DNA of 64,000 bases from Rhodoferax bucti (GTDB lineage: Bacteria > Pseudomonadota > Gammaproteobacteria > Burkholderiales > Burkholderiaceae_C). The position numbers and the translations under genes were made by a program. Positions 16,861 to 27,007 of the stretch are shown here, one piece after another. The notes under the pieces are model-generated. The model searched no databases and had not been told where the DNA came from. It saw nothing but the letters and a program-made list of their open reading frames with translations. The stretch's first letter is position 1, and every line of letters begins with the position of its first letter. The stretch is taken from assembly GCF_005876985.1 (NCBI RefSeq), contig NZ_VAHD01000006.1, positions 1-64,000 on the forward strand, written 5' to 3'.

Positions 16861-17817
16861 ATGCAAGTGATTATCACGGACGCTTGGATGGCAAAAACAC
16901 GTGCCTTCCATCTGAGTGGGGCGAAGTTGATAGCAGCCTTGTTGGCGCTGTCGGTAGCCTTGATGTTGGTTTCTGCAGGTCTTTACCACTGGGTGTTTCT
17001 TAAAGGTGCCCGAGAGGGCTGGCCGATTGTGGGTTCCCTGGTGCGGTTGGTGGTCAAAGACGAGGTCGCGCAGCGTGACCGGTACGTCAAGGAAAACATT
17101 GAAGTGCTTGCGAAAAGGCTGGGAGAGATGCAAGCCAAGATGCTCCAGTTGGAATCCTTGGGCGAACGTGTTTCCGGGCTGGCAGGTATCAACCCTGCAG
17201 ACATCAAAGTTCGGCCTGGCCAAGGCGGCGTCTTGGTAAGCGGCAGGGATCTCACGATGGAGGAGCTCGACGCGACCCTGAGTGAATTGGATGCACTCGC
17301 CGGGCAACGCACCGACGTCATGACGGTGATTGAATCCCGCCTGTTCGAACAAAAAATCAAAAAAATGATGGTGCCAACCCAAATTCCGGTTCCGGATGCC
17401 AGCTTGGGTTCTATTTTTGGCTGGCGCATCGACCCGATTACCGGCCGGTCTGCCTTGCACACGGGCTTGGACTTTCCCGCAACGCCAGGGACCGCGATCT
17501 ATGCCGCTGCCGGTGGCATGGTGGTAACCCAAGAGTTTCACGCGCAGTACGGCAACATGATTGAAGTGGACCACGGCAATAATCTGATTACGCGGTACGC
17601 CCATGCCTCCAAAATATGGGTGAAAAAAGGCGACCTCATCAAACGGGGGCAAAAGATTGCTGAAGTTGGGAACACGGGCCGCTCAACAGGGCCGCACTTG
17701 CACTTTGAGGTGCTGGTTCAGGGAGTGCCGCAGGACCCGCAGAAGTTTCTGACCGCCGGAAAGAACTTGGGAGACTCTTCCAAGCACGCGGTCCATAGCG
17801 AGATACCGCAACGCTAA
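16861..17817 (+). CDS. M23-family metallopeptidase with membrane anchor
   Basis: A 318-residue envelope protein. One N-terminal helix (about residues 22-45) is followed by a coiled region (RDRYVKENIEVLAKRLGEMQAKM) and a C-terminal LytM/M23 domain. The metal ligands are HTGLDFPA (HxxxD) and the terminal HLHFEV. It probably cleaves peptidoglycan cross-bridges or, if inactive, activates amidases; the zinc motif is intact. The start at 16861 is ATG with no convincing ribosome binding site. Confidence 0.88.
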   Translation: MQVIITDAWMAKTRAFHLSGAKLIAALLALSVALMLVSAGLYHWVFLKGAREGWPIVGSLVRLVVKDEVAQRDRYVKENIEVLAKRLGEMQAKMLQLESLGERVSGLAGINPADIKVRPGQGGVLVSGRDLTMEELDATLSELDALAGQRTDVMTVIESRLFEQKIKKMMVPTQIPVPDASLGSIFGWRIDPITGRSALHTGLDFPATPGTAIYAAAGGMVVTQEFHAQYGNMIEVDHGNNLITRYAHASKIWVKKGDLIKRGQKIAEVGNTGRSTGPHLHFEVLVQGVPQDPQKFLTAGKNLGDSSKHAVHSEIPQR

Positions 17818-17832
17818 AATGCAGCGTTTGGT
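17810..17832 (+). terminator. Weak possible terminator after the M23 gene
   Basis: AACGCT (17810-17815) pairs with AGCGTT (17823-17828) around a 7-base loop and is followed by GGTTTT. The stem overlaps the stop codon, and the T tract is short, so it is only a weak candidate. Confidence 0.35.
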
Positions 17833-17923
17833 TTTACCCCGGCAGCAAGTGCTAAGCGCTACTTGACTTCAGCGGTATCGCCACCATTTCATCCAGACTT
17901 ATAAAAGGACTGCGCCGTAGCAG

Positions 17924-17940
17924 GCGCCCATGGTGGGCGC
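17924..17940 (+). promoter_or_regulatory. Hairpin in the secA leader
   Basis: GCGCCCA-TGG-TGGGCGC is a perfect 7-bp stem with a 3-base loop, 18 bp before the secA ATG. There is no T run, so it is not a terminator. No classical Shine-Dalgarno sequence lies between it and the start. It may influence secA translation. No secM-like gene is visible upstream. Confidence 0.45.
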
Positions 17941-17958
17941 GTGTGCGGGCTTGCATTG

Positions 17959-20712
17959 ATGGCTATTAACATCCTCACCAAAATTTTTGGCAGTCGCAAT
18001 GACCGCTTGCTCAAGCAATACAAGGCTGTAGTCACCAAAATCAATGCACTGGAGCCGCAGCTCGAAGGTTTAAGCGACGAGGCTTTGAGGGCCAAAACCC
18101 AGGAGTTCAAGGACCGTGTCGTCGGCGGTGAGAGCCTGGATGCGATATTGCCCGAGGCATTTGCCGTGGTTCGCGAGGGGTCCAAGCGCATCATGAAGAT
18201 GCGCCATTTCGATGTGCAAATGCTTGGCGGCATGGCGCTGCACTACGGAAAAATTGCGGAGATGCGTACCGGCGAGGGTAAAACGCTCACCGCCACATTG
18301 CCGGTATACTTGAATGCGCTCAGCGGCAAAGGCGTGCACGTGGTGACGGTCAATGATTACCTTGCCAGCCGGGATGCACGCTGGATGGGGCGTCTCTACA
18401 ACTTCCTGGGTTTGACCGTGGGGATTAACTTGCCCCAAGCCCCTCGGGACGAGAAGCAGCAGGCCTACGCCTCGGACATCACTTACGGCACCAACAACGA
18501 ATACGGGTTCGACTACCTGCGCGACAACATGGTGTACGAGGCATCGGACCGTGTACAGCGCGGTTTGAACTACGCCATCGTGGATGAGGTGGACTCGATT
18601 TTGATCGACGAGGCCCGCACACCGCTGATCATCAGCGGCCAGGCGGAAGATCACACAGAGCTGTATATCGCGATCAATAAAGCTATCCCCCGGCTTACCA
18701 AGCAAGAGGGCGAGGCGGACCCCCATACCGGGCAGGGCATTACCAAGCCCGGCGACTTCACCCTGGATGAAAAAAGTCACCAGGTGTTCCTGACGGAGCA
18801 GGGCCACGAGGCGGCTGAGGCCATATTCGCAGAGCTGGGCCTGATTCCCGCCGGCTCCTCGTTGTACGACCCGGCCAACATCACGCTCATGCACCACTTG
18901 TACGCTGCCTTGCGTGCTAACCACCTGTACCACCGCGATCAGCACTATGTGGTGCAAAACGGCGAAATCGTCATTGTTGACGAGTTCACCGGCCGCCTGA
19001 TGACCGGGCGCCGTTGGAGCGATGGTTTGCACCAAGCGGTAGAAGCCAAAGAAGGCGTTCAGATTCAGGCAGAAAACCAGACGCTTGCGTCCATCACGTT
19101 CCAGAACTACTTCCGCCTCTACGGCAAATTGGCTGGTATGACCGGCACAGCCGACACAGAGGCCTACGAGTTCCAGGAAATTTATGGCCTGGAAACCGTC
19201 GTTATTCCCCCCAACCGCATCAGCCGCCGCGATGACCAGTTGGACCGCGTGTACAAAACTACGCGTGAAAAATACGAAGCGGCCATCAAGGACATTCGCG
19301 AATGTTATGAGCGCGGGCAGCCGGTGCTGGTGGGCACCACGTCTATTGAGAACTCGGAAATCATTGCCCAACTGCTAGAGAAAGAGAAGCTGCCCCATCA
19401 GGTGCTCAACGCCAAGCAGCATGCCCGCGAAGCCGACATCGTGGCCCAGGCCGGACGCGCCAAGATGATCACCATTGCCACCAACATGGCTGGCCGTGGA
19501 ACGGACATTGTGTTGGGCGGCAACATGGACAAGGCGATTGAAGCCGTGGAGGCCGATGAGTCTTTGGATGAGGCAAGCAAGCAGGCGCGCATCCAGGAGT
19601 TGCGTGCGCAATGGCAAAAAGACCACGATGCCATCAAGGCGCTCGGCGGGTTGCGCATCATCGCGACCGAGCGGCACGAGTCACGCCGTATCGACAACCA
19701 GTTGCGTGGCCGCTCGGGCCGCCAGGGCGACCCTGGTTCTTCCCGCTTCTACCTGAGCCTGGATGATTCTTTGATGCGCATTTTTGCCGGTGATCGCGTG
19801 AAGTCCATCATGGACCGCTTGAAGATGCCCGATGGCGAAGCGATTGAGGCCGGCATTGTGACCCGCAGCATCGAAAGCGCGCAGCGCAAGGTAGAGGCGC
19901 GCAACTTTGATATGCGCAAGCAATTGTTGGAATACGACGATGTATCTAACGATCAGCGCAAAGTCATTTACCAACAACGCAACGCCATTTTGGATGCGAC
20001 AGATCTGACCGCTCAAATTACCGGTTTGCGGGAAGGTGCTGTCCATGACGTCGTGCGCCAGTATGTGCCTGCAGAGTCGGTGGAGGAGCAGTGGGACATT
20101 CCGGTGCTGCAAAAAGCGCTGGTTGATGACTGGCAGCTCGAGCTCGATTTACAAAAGCAAGTCACCGAATCCAGCTCCATCACCGATGAAGAAATCGTGG
20201 AAACAGTGACCGCAGCCGCCAACGCCGCGTTTGAGGCCAAAGTGCAGCTGGTCGGCCAAGAAAATTTCACCCAGTTTGAACGCATGGTGCTCTTGCAGAG
20301 CCTGGACACCCATTGGCGCGACCACTTGAGCGCACTGGATTATTTGCGCCAAGGTATTCATCTGCGTGGCTATGCCCAGAAGCAGCCCAAGCAAGAGTAC
20401 AAGCGCGAGGCCTTTGAACTCTTCGGCCAGTTGCTGGATTCGGTGAAAAACGAAGTCACCAAGATTCTGATGACCGTCAAAATCCAATCGAATGAGCAGC
20501 TCGAGCAGGCTGCCGATGCGATTGAAACCAAAGGCGAGTCCATCGCCAATGTGACCTACACCGCCCCCACCGAAAGCGGCGAAGTAGAAACGACTGTCGA
20601 CTCCAGCACCGTCGCCCCTTCAGCGTCTGATGTGCCGCGGGTGGGGCGAAACGATCCTTGCCCTTGCGGCAGTGGCAAAAAGTACAAGCAGTGCCACGGC
20701 AAACTCTCTTGA
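17959..20712 (+). CDS. secA: Preprotein translocase ATPase SecA
   Basis: A 917-residue motor that drives proteins through SecYEG. Visible are Walker [15 protein letters not shown] near residue 103, Walker [15 protein letters not shown], the [12 protein letters not shown] helicase motif, and the C-terminal zinc finger [18 protein letters not shown] that binds SecB. ATG 17959 ([15 protein letters not shown]) is the family start; the extra in-frame upstream codons are leader. Length is normal for Burkholderiales. Confidence 0.97.
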   Translation: MAINILTKIFGSRNDRLLKQYKAVVTKINALEPQLEGLSDEALRAKTQEFKDRVVGGESLDAILPEAFAVVREGSKRIMKMRHFDVQMLGGMALHYGKIAEMRTGEGKTLTATLPVYLNALSGKGVHVVTVNDYLASRDARWMGRLYNFLGLTVGINLPQAPRDEKQQAYASDITYGTNNEYGFDYLRDNMVYEASDRVQRGLNYAIVDEVDSILIDEARTPLIISGQAEDHTELYIAINKAIPRLTKQEGEADPHTGQGITKPGDFTLDEKSHQVFLTEQGHEAAEAIFAELGLIPAGSSLYDPANITLMHHLYAALRANHLYHRDQHYVVQNGEIVIVDEFTGRLMTGRRWSDGLHQAVEAKEGVQIQAENQTLASITFQNYFRLYGKLAGMTGTADTEAYEFQEIYGLETVVIPPNRISRRDDQLDRVYKTTREKYEAAIKDIRECYERGQPVLVGTTSIENSEIIAQLLEKEKLPHQVLNAKQHAREADIVAQAGRAKMITIATNMAGRGTDIVLGGNMDKAIEAVEADESLDEASKQARIQELRAQWQKDHDAIKALGGLRIIATERHESRRIDNQLRGRSGRQGDPGSSRFYLSLDDSLMRIFAGDRVKSIMDRLKMPDGEAIEAGIVTRSIESAQRKVEARNFDMRKQLLEYDDVSNDQRKVIYQQRNAILDATDLTAQITGLREGAVHDVVRQYVPAESVEEQWDIPVLQKALVDDWQLELDLQKQVTESSSITDEEIVETVTAAANAAFEAKVQLVGQENFTQFERMVLLQSLDTHWRDHLSALDYLRQGIHLRGYAQKQPKQEYKREAFELFGQLLDSVKNEVTKILMTVKIQSNEQLEQAADAIETKGESIANVTYTAPTESGEVETTVDSSTVAPSASDVPRVGRNDPCPCGSGKKYKQCHGKLS

Positions 20713-20722
20713 AAGTAGCGCC

Positions 20723-21949
20723 ATGCCAGTAAATCTCCCTATTCCAGCCGCCAGTTCTTTGCATGCCGTGAATGGTGTGCGTATTGGGGTGGTCGAGGCC
20801 GGTATCCGCAAGGCCGGACGCAAAGACCTCACCGTGATGCTTTTGGATGACGGCTGCAGTGTGGGCGGCGTGTTCACTACTAACCGCTTCCGCGCAGCTC
20901 CCGTGCAAATTTGTCGCAACCACTTGGTCGCAGGCAACACCCGTGCCGTAGTGATCAACACCGGCAACGCCAATGCGGGTACTGGTGCGGATGGGCTTGC
21001 CCGTGCCACCCAAAGCTGTGCGGCGCTGGCAAAGCGTTTGAACTTGGACGCCACACAGGTGCTGCCGTTTTCAACCGGCGTCATCATGGAGCAACTGCCC
21101 GTAGACCGCATTGAAGCCGGTCTGGATGCCGCGATTGCAGACGCTCGGGCAGACCATTGGCTCAAGGCAGCCGAAGGCATCATGACCACCGATACCCAGC
21201 CCAAGGCTTACAGCACCCAAGTGGTGGTGGAAGGCCGCACGGTCACGGTCACGGGTATCAGCAAAGGGGCCGGCATGATCCGTCCCAACATGGCGACCAT
21301 GCTCGGCTTTATTGCCACGGACGCCTGTGTGGCCCCGTCGTTGATGGCCGCCTTGGCGCGCGAATTGGCCGAGGGTTCATTCAACCGCGTCACCGTGGAT
21401 GGCGATACCTCCACCAACGACTCCCTGTTGGTCATTGCGACCAACAAGGCAGGGCATGCACCTATCGTGGATCTGCAATCCCCAGCTGCCCTCGTGCTCA
21501 AAGCGGCCATGTTGGAGGTGGCGCGCCTGCTTGCGCAGGCCATCGTCCGGGACGGCGAAGGAGCCACCAAATTCATCACCGTGCAGATTGACGGTGGCCG
21601 CACCGAAGAGGAGTGCCGCAAAGTTGCCTATGCAATCGCCCACTCGCCGTTGGTGAAAACAGCCTTTTTTGCCAGTGACCCTAATTTGGGTCGCATCCTG
21701 GCCGCGGTGGGTTATGCCGGCATTGACGATCTGGACCAAGGCCTGATCGAGCTGCATCTGGATGATGTGCACGTCGCCACCCAAGGTGGGCGTCATACCG
21801 CCTACCGGGAAGAAGACGGCCAGCGGGTGATGAAGCAAAGTGAAATTACCGTGCGCGTGGGCCTGGGGCGCGGCACCGCATCGCAAACGGTGTGGACTTG
21901 TGATTTCAGCCACGACTACGTCACCATCAATGCTGACTACCGCTCCTAA
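20723..21949 (+). CDS. argJ: Bifunctional glutamate N-acetyltransferase / ornithine acetyltransferase
   Basis: A 408-residue ArgJ that recycles the acetyl group in arginine synthesis. The self-cleavage site lies in [15 protein letters not shown], where the Thr after Ala becomes the beta-chain nucleophile. NTGNANAGTG and [13 protein letters not shown] are conserved substrate loops. It starts 10 bp after secA; ATG 20723 is chosen because the upstream in-frame part is antisense to nothing conserved and overlaps secA. It overlaps the DUF815 gene by 20 bp. Confidence 0.95.
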   Translation: MPVNLPIPAASSLHAVNGVRIGVVEAGIRKAGRKDLTVMLLDDGCSVGGVFTTNRFRAAPVQICRNHLVAGNTRAVVINTGNANAGTGADGLARATQSCAALAKRLNLDATQVLPFSTGVIMEQLPVDRIEAGLDAAIADARADHWLKAAEGIMTTDTQPKAYSTQVVVEGRTVTVTGISKGAGMIRPNMATMLGFIATDACVAPSLMAALARELAEGSFNRVTVDGDTSTNDSLLVIATNKAGHAPIVDLQSPAALVLKAAMLEVARLLAQAIVRDGEGATKFITVQIDGGRTEEECRKVAYAIAHSPLVKTAFFASDPNLGRILAAVGYAGIDDLDQGLIELHLDDVHVATQGGRHTAYREEDGQRVMKQSEITVRVGLGRGTASQTVWTCDFSHDYVTINADYRS

Positions 21950-22838
21950 GAAAGACGGCGCTGTGGCTGATACGATGGAGCGCTTCATGGCGCGGGTGGA
22001 ACTGTTTATGGCCCGCGTGGAGGCCTCGTTGCCCCACACCCTGACCGCTCCGGATTGGGCTGCGTCCATCGCGTTTCGCTACCGCCGCCGTAGTTCGGGC
22101 CAAGGCGTCATTTCGCCGGTCGCCCATGTCGGCGCCATGGCGCTGGACGATTTGCGCGAAATTGATGACCAAAAGGAAAAAATCCAGCGCAACACGGCTC
22201 AGTTTGTTGCCGGGCGCACTGCCAACAACGTGCTGCTGACCGGGGCGCGTGGCACCGGCAAATCGTCGCTGATCCGGGCTTGCTTGCACACCTACGCAGC
22301 CCAAGGCCTGCGTCTGATCGAGGTGGACAAAGCGGATCTGATCGACCTGCAAGACATCATCGAGCTAGTAGCCCAGCGGCCCGAGAAATTCATCATTTTT
22401 TGCGATGACTTGAGTTTTGACGACGGCGAGCCTGGCTACAAAGCCCTCAAATCAGTGCTGGATGGCTCGGTAGCAGCATCCACCCCCAATGTGCTGATCT
22501 ACGCGACCAGCAATCGTCGCCACCTGTTGCCCGAGTACATGTCGGACAACCAAACCTACAAGCACACAGAAGATGGTGAAGTGCACCCCGGCGAAGGAGT
22601 GGAAGAAAAAATCTCCCTCTCCGAGCGCTTTGGCTTGTGGATCAGTTTCTACCCTTTCAGCCAGGACGAGTACTTGGCGATTGTGGGCCAGTGGCTGGCC
22701 CACGCGGGTTTCGCGCCGGAGCAGATCGCGGCTGCCCGCGCCGAGGCCTTGCTGTGGTCTTTGGAGCGTGGTGCGCGCAGTGGTCGTGTGGCCTTCCAGT
22801 TCGCCCGTGATTTTGCAGGCCGGACCGCCCCGCTATGA
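21930..22838 (+). CDS. DUF815-type P-loop ATP-binding protein
   Basis: A 302-residue AAA-like protein with Walker [15 protein letters not shown] and Walker [12 protein letters not shown], followed by the sensor-like [18 protein letters not shown]. This layout defines DUF815; the biological role is unknown. ATG 21930 overlaps the end of argJ; ATG 21975 (MERFMARV) is a shorter alternative. It overlaps the Nudix gene by 4 bp (ATGA), so the two are probably coupled. Confidence 0.85.
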   Translation: MLTTAPKKDGAVADTMERFMARVELFMARVEASLPHTLTAPDWAASIAFRYRRRSSGQGVISPVAHVGAMALDDLREIDDQKEKIQRNTAQFVAGRTANNVLLTGARGTGKSSLIRACLHTYAAQGLRLIEVDKADLIDLQDIIELVAQRPEKFIIFCDDLSFDDGEPGYKALKSVLDGSVAASTPNVLIYATSNRRHLLPEYMSDNQTYKHTEDGEVHPGEGVEEKISLSERFGLWISFYPFSQDEYLAIVGQWLAHAGFAPEQIAAARAEALLWSLERGARSGRVAFQFARDFAGRTAPL

Positions 22839-23338
22839 CCTCTCCCTTGATTGCTGATCCGCAAGCCCTGCGCGCGGGGGGGCCAGACCGTAAAGTTGTG
22901 GAAGTGGCGGTGGGGGTGCTGATTCGGGAGGATGGTGCTTTTCTGCTCACTTCCCGCCCTGAGGGCAAAGCCTACGCGGGGTATTGGGAGTTTCCGGGCG
23001 GCAAGGTGGAAGCCGGTGAAACGGTAGAGCAGGCCCTGCGCCGGGAGTTGATGGAAGAAATCGGCCTGCACATCGGCCCCGCCATTCCGTGGCGGGTGGA
23101 GATGGTGGATTATCCCCATGCCTTGGTCCGGCTGAACTTCTGCAAAGTGTTCACATGGCAGGGTGAGCTGGAGATGCGGGAATCGCAAACCTGCGCGTGG
23201 CAGCAATTGCCGGTTGCCGTAGCGCCGGTGTTGCCCGGCACAGTGCCGGTGTTGGGCTGGTTTGCGGAGGAGCGAGTTTTTGATGCTGCTCCTATTTTAG
23301 GAGCTGCTCCCGCACAATCTACGCGCGCTAGCGCCTGA
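22835..23338 (+). CDS. Nudix hydrolase (MutT-like) with repeat-encoded C-terminus
   Basis: A 167-residue Nudix protein. The Nudix box reads GGKVEAGETVEQALRRELM then EEIGL, an exact GX5EX7REUXEEXGU match. FLLTSRPEGKAYAGYWEFPGG is typical of MutT, which sanitises 8-oxo-dGTP. Residues from about 150 to the stop are encoded by a reverse copy of the dispersed repeat, so the natural end is probably shorter. This family is often fused to thiamine-phosphate synthase in Gram-negatives; here it is not. Confidence 0.9.
   Translation: MTSPLIADPQALRAGGPDRKVVEVAVGVLIREDGAFLLTSRPEGKAYAGYWEFPGGKVEAGETVEQALRRELMEEIGLHIGPAIPWRVEMVDYPHALVRLNFCKVFTWQGELEMRESQTCAWQQLPVAVAPVLPGTVPVLGWFAEERVFDAAPILGAAPAQSTRASA
23283..23337 (-). 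repeat. Dispersed repeat, copy E (end of the Nudix gene)
   Basis: On the minus strand GGCGCTAGCGCGCGTAGATT then GTGCGGGAGCAGCTCC aligns with copies at 5084, 11741, 30905, 37971 and 62740. It codes for the last 17-18 residues and the stop of the Nudix protein, with a small GCTCCtattttaGGAGC palindrome at its inner end. Confidence 0.65.
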
Positions 23339-23340
23339 TT

Positions 23341-23544
23341 TTATTGCAAACGTGGGTCGCCGAAGAGCTGGTCTTCAGGCGGCGCCTCGGTAGGCACCCG
23401 AAAGGATTCGCTGGCCCAAGCTCCCAGGTCCATCTGCTTGCAGCGCTCGCTGCAAAACGGGCGATAGACATTGCGGGCGCTGTAAATGCTGTCGCCACCA
23501 CAAGCCGGGCAGCGCACAATTTTTTCAATCTCGTTCACGAGCAC
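23341..23544 (-). CDS. yacG: DNA gyrase inhibitor YacG
   Basis: A 67-residue zinc protein with C-x2-C-x15-C-x3-C (VRCPACGG, then [17 protein letters not shown]). The E. coli homologue binds zinc and blocks gyrase. It starts with GTG at 23544, inside the end of zapD, or GTG at 23538. It is the last gene of the pilBCD-coaE-zapD-yacG run and is convergent with the Nudix gene. Confidence 0.93.
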   Translation of the reverse strand: MLVNEIEKIVRCPACGGDSIYSARNVYRPFCSERCKQMDLGAWASESFRVPTEAPPEDQLFGDPRLQ

Positions 23545-24290
23545 AAGGTCAGTTCAAACGCGCCATCCTGGCCGCTGGCGTGCAGGCGGTCATCCGCTTC
23601 GTGGCGCATGAGGCGGATGGATACCATCAGACGGTTTCCGCTGATTTCCGGAATCACGCCGTCTTCCGGATCCAAAGCCAAGCGCAGCAGCTGGAAGGTG
23701 CGCCCTTGGGGCAGGTTTTGCTGGAACTGGCCGCCGACCGCCATGACTTTTTGCGGCGCACCGGAGTCACGCAGCATTTTGAGAAGCAGGTGAATGGATT
23801 CCGCCAAAGGCGCCAAAGTGGCCGCCCAGCGCTGCAAATCCTGCTGCCGGGTTTCTGCGTCGCGGTGCTGCCAAGCGTAATAGGCCGGCAGATCAAATTC
23901 ACAAGTGCCGCCGGGAATACCGACGCGGCTGCGAATGCTCATGAGCCAGTCGTTTTCTGTCAAAGACTGGCCTGCTTTACCCGCCAAGCCGTTCAGGCCA
24001 TTAAAACAATGGTCCAACTGCGCAATGACTTGGTCCAATACCGCTTCTGAAATGGCGGGATTACCACGGTAGCCGTTGAGGATTTGCTTTTGCTTGTCGA
24101 GGTCTTTGAGGACGTCGGATTTCAAGTCAGCGCGTGCACCGACATCCATCACTTCAAAAATAGTGGTGAGCGCAAAATGGTGATCCAGCGGCTCGGTGCG
24201 AGCCATCAACTCCGCCAGCCGGAGAAACAAATGCTCCAGTCGCAAGTAGGTGCGAATGCGTTCGTTGAAAGGGTATTCGTAGAGGATCAC
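23535..24290 (-). CDS. zapD: Cell division protein ZapD
   Basis: A 251-residue ZapD (formerly YacF) that cross-links FtsZ filaments at midcell. Signatures are [21 protein letters not shown] at the N-terminus, [16 protein letters not shown] near the middle and [11 protein letters not shown] near the end. ATG 24290. It follows coaE by 22 bp, as in many Beta- and Gammaproteobacteria. Confidence 0.95.
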   Translation of the reverse strand: MILYEYPFNERIRTYLRLEHLFLRLAELMARTEPLDHHFALTTIFEVMDVGARADLKSDVLKDLDKQKQILNGYRGNPAISEAVLDQVIAQLDHCFNGLNGLAGKAGQSLTENDWLMSIRSRVGIPGGTCEFDLPAYYAWQHRDAETRQQDLQRWAATLAPLAESIHLLLKMLRDSGAPQKVMAVGGQFQQNLPQGRTFQLLRLALDPEDGVIPEISGNRLMVSIRLMRHEADDRLHASGQDGAFELTLCS

Positions 24291-24312
24291 GCTGTATTTT
24301 CCGGTCGCTGAA

Positions 24313-24921
24313 TCATAGCCCGAACTGTGTGCTTATTTGCTGCACAAGCCACTCAAGTTCAAGCAAGGTCACACCATCGTTGAAGATGACGGAATCTGCC
24401 GCTGCCAGGCGGGTTTTGCGGCTGGCTTGTGCTGCCATGATGGCCTCCACCTCGTGCTGTGCCAGCTGGTTGCGCTGCATGACACGGGTGATTTGCGTGT
24501 GCTCCTCGCAGTCCACGACCAGAACCGTGTCCAAGCTACGCCGCCAATGCGCGGACTCCACCAGCAGCGGAATGTCATACACCACGCAGCGGGCCTGTTG
24601 TGCCTCGGCCTCTCGGCTTGCTTTGTCGATGGCAGCGCCTACGAGCGGGTGGATGATTCTTTCGAGCTGGCTGCGCGCTCCGGGGTCTTTAAAAATCAAG
24701 GCACGCATGGCCTGCCGGTCCAGCGCACCGTGGGGGGTGATCAAGCTCGGGCCGAACGCGTGCTCAATCTGTGGAATGGCGGCTCCGCCACTGGCGGTGA
24801 CGGCGCGTGAGATGGCATCCGCGTCAATGCAGTGGGCCCCCAACCGGGCCAGCATCGCTGCCACGGTGGATTTGCCACTGCCAATGCCACCGGTGAGCCC
24901 GACACGCATGCATTTCGCCAT
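24313..24921 (-). CDS. coaE: Dephospho-CoA kinase
   Basis: A 202-residue P-loop kinase catalysing the last step of coenzyme A synthesis. Walker A is GLTGGIGSGKSTVA near residue 8, DADAISR is the substrate loop and YDIPLLVES is conserved. ATG 24921 lies 4 bp after the pilD stop. Cytosolic. Confidence 0.96.
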   Translation of the reverse strand: MAKCMRVGLTGGIGSGKSTVAAMLARLGAHCIDADAISRAVTASGGAAIPQIEHAFGPSLITPHGALDRQAMRALIFKDPGARSQLERIIHPLVGAAIDKASREAEAQQARCVVYDIPLLVESAHWRRSLDTVLVVDCEEHTQITRVMQRNQLAQHEVEAIMAAQASRKTRLAAADSVIFNDGVTLLELEWLVQQISTQFGL

Positions 24922-24925
24922 GGTG

Positions 24926-25771
24926 CTAGAGGTTTACAAGGGCGCGCAGGGTGTTCGGGCCGAGCAGCAGAGCAGCAAACCCCGCGCCTGCCAGAAACGG
25001 GCCGAAAGGCACATAGCCACCTTCCCGCAGGCCGGTGGTGAACTTCATGGCAATGCCCACCACCGCGCCGATGATGGACGCGATCAAAATCATCGGAATC
25101 AGCACCGGCCAGCCGAACCACGCCCCCAGTGCCGCAAACAGCTTGAAGTCGCCATAGCCCATGCCTTCTTTGCCGGTCACGATTTTGAAGAGCCAGTACA
25201 CCGACCACAGCGACAAATACCCCGCCACAGCGCCCCAGAACGCGGTGCTGAGGCTCACAGGTGTCCACTGCATTGCGGCAGCTACCAGGCCCAACCAAAG
25301 CAGGGGCAGCGTCACATCATCGGGGAGCAGGGTCGTGTCCCAATCGATCATGGCTAGCGCCACCAGCGCTGCGCTGAATGCACACCATGCCAGCGCGGTG
25401 GGGGTGGCGCCCCATTGCGAGGCGCAAAAGTAAAACAGGCCGCCGGTCACCAACTCCACGAGGGGATAGCGCGCGCTGATAGGCCTTTTGCAATCGGCAC
25501 ACCGGCCGCGCAAGGCCAGGTAGCTGATGACGGGTATGTTTTCGTACCAGGCAATCAAGTGCCCGCAGTGGGGGCACCGGGAGCGTGGCACCAGCAGGTT
25601 GAAGGCTTCTTGTTCTGGGGCAGGCTTGCCACTCAGCTCCGCACACTCTGCGGCCCACTGCCGCTCCATCATTTGGGGCAGTCGGTGGATCACCACATTG
25701 AGAAAACTGCCAATCAAGAGCCCCAATACGCCAATCAGGGCGGCGTCCAGCCACGGTAGACCAGAGAGCAT
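24926..25771 (-). CDS. pilD: Type IV prepilin peptidase / N-methyltransferase
   Basis: A 281-residue polytopic aspartyl protease that cleaves and methylates type IV prepilins. The N-terminal methyltransferase domain has RLPQMMERQW and two CxxC pairs (CPHCGH, CADCKRP). The peptidase aspartates are in MIDWDTTLLPDD and GYGDFKLFAALG. ATG 25771 forms a TGATG overlap with pilC; TTG 25774 is less likely. It can process the prepilin-like protein at 32.5 kb. Confidence 0.96.
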   Translation of the reverse strand: MLSGLPWLDAALIGVLGLLIGSFLNVVIHRLPQMMERQWAAECAELSGKPAPEQEAFNLLVPRSRCPHCGHLIAWYENIPVISYLALRGRCADCKRPISARYPLVELVTGGLFYFCASQWGATPTALAWCAFSAALVALAMIDWDTTLLPDDVTLPLLWLGLVAAAMQWTPVSLSTAFWGAVAGYLSLWSVYWLFKIVTGKEGMGYGDFKLFAALGAWFGWPVLIPMILIASIIGAVVGIAMKFTTGLREGGYVPFGPFLAGAGFAALLLGPNTLRALVNL

Positions 25772-26988
25772 CAAACCACTTGCCCCAGCTTGAAGATAGG
25801 CAGGTACATGGACACCACGATGCCACCAATCACCGTACCCAGCACCACAATAATGATGGGCTCCATCAGGCTGGAAATACCGGCCACCATATCGTCCACT
25901 TCGGCTTCAAAGAAGTCCGCGGCTTTGCCCAGCATGTGGTCGATAGAGCCGGACTCTTCACCAATGGCACACATCTGCAGCACCATCGAAGGAAACAGAT
26001 TGACGTTGCTCATGGCGGCCGTCAGGGAAGTGCCGGTGGACACTTCCTGTTGAATGCGTTGGGTGGCGTTTTGGTACACGATGTTGCCCGAGGCGCCGCC
26101 CACAGAGTCCAGAGCCTCCACCAAAGGCACACCGGCTGCAAACATGGTCGATAGGGTACGCGTCCAGCGGGCCACACAGCTTTTGTCCACCATGACGCCG
26201 AAAATCGGTAATTTCAGCATCAAGCGGTCCATGAACGCCTGCACCTTCTCATTGCGCCTCCACGCTTGCATGAAGAAATACAGCCCGCCGCCAATGCCAC
26301 CAAATATCAGCCACCAGTAGGAAATAAAGATTTCACTCAGCCAGATGACAAATAACGTGGGTGCCGGTAACTCGCCCCCAAAGGACGTAAACACCTGCTT
26401 GAAGGACGGGATCACAAAAATCATGATCACCGACACCACCACAAACGCCACCACCAGCACCGCAATCGGGTACATCAAGGCAGATTTGATCTTGGACTTG
26501 ATGGCCTCAGTTTTTTCCATGTACACCGCCAGCCGGTCCAGCAGCTGATCCAAGATACCGGCGGACTCGCCTGCTTCGACCAGGTTGCAGTACAGGTTGT
26601 CGAAATACAGCGGATATTTGCGGAACGCTGCACTCAGGGATGTACCGGTTTCCACGTCCGAGCGGATGTCACTGAGCAACTTGGTCACACTGGGGTTGGG
26701 GTTGCCGCGGCCCACAATGTCAAAGGCTTGCAGCAAGGGAACGCCCGCCTTCATCATGGTTGCGAGTTGGCGGGTGAAAATCGCCATGTCTTTGGGCTTG
26801 ATGGATTTGCCCGAGCGCATACGGCGCTTTTTGATCTTGGTGGGTGTGACGCCCTGGCGGCGCAGCATGGACTTGACCTGGTTTTCACCCACGGCCCGAG
26901 TCTCCCCCCGGACTTGCTTGCCGTTGCGGTCCTTGCCTTCCCACTCAAACACTGCGTCTTTGGTTTCCGCAGATTTTGCTGTTGCCAT
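25771..26988 (-). CDS. pilC: Type IV pilus inner-membrane platform protein PilC
   Basis: A 405-residue GspF/PilC protein with two cytoplasmic domains and three transmembrane segments. FTRQLATMMKAGVPLLQAFDIV and WTRTLSTMFAAGVPLVEALDSVGG are the paired family repeats. It couples the PilB motor to pilus assembly. It lies 19 bp after pilB and overlaps pilD. Confidence 0.96.
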   Translation of the reverse strand: MATAKSAETKDAVFEWEGKDRNGKQVRGETRAVGENQVKSMLRRQGVTPTKIKKRRMRSGKSIKPKDMAIFTRQLATMMKAGVPLLQAFDIVGRGNPNPSVTKLLSDIRSDVETGTSLSAAFRKYPLYFDNLYCNLVEAGESAGILDQLLDRLAVYMEKTEAIKSKIKSALMYPIAVLVVAFVVVSVIMIFVIPSFKQVFTSFGGELPAPTLFVIWLSEIFISYWWLIFGGIGGGLYFFMQAWRRNEKVQAFMDRLMLKLPIFGVMVDKSCVARWTRTLSTMFAAGVPLVEALDSVGGASGNIVYQNATQRIQQEVSTGTSLTAAMSNVNLFPSMVLQMCAIGEESGSIDHMLGKAADFFEAEVDDMVAGISSLMEPIIIVVLGTVIGGIVVSMYLPIFKLGQVV

Positions 26989-27007
26989 AGTTCCCCCGGG
27001 TTGCTTT

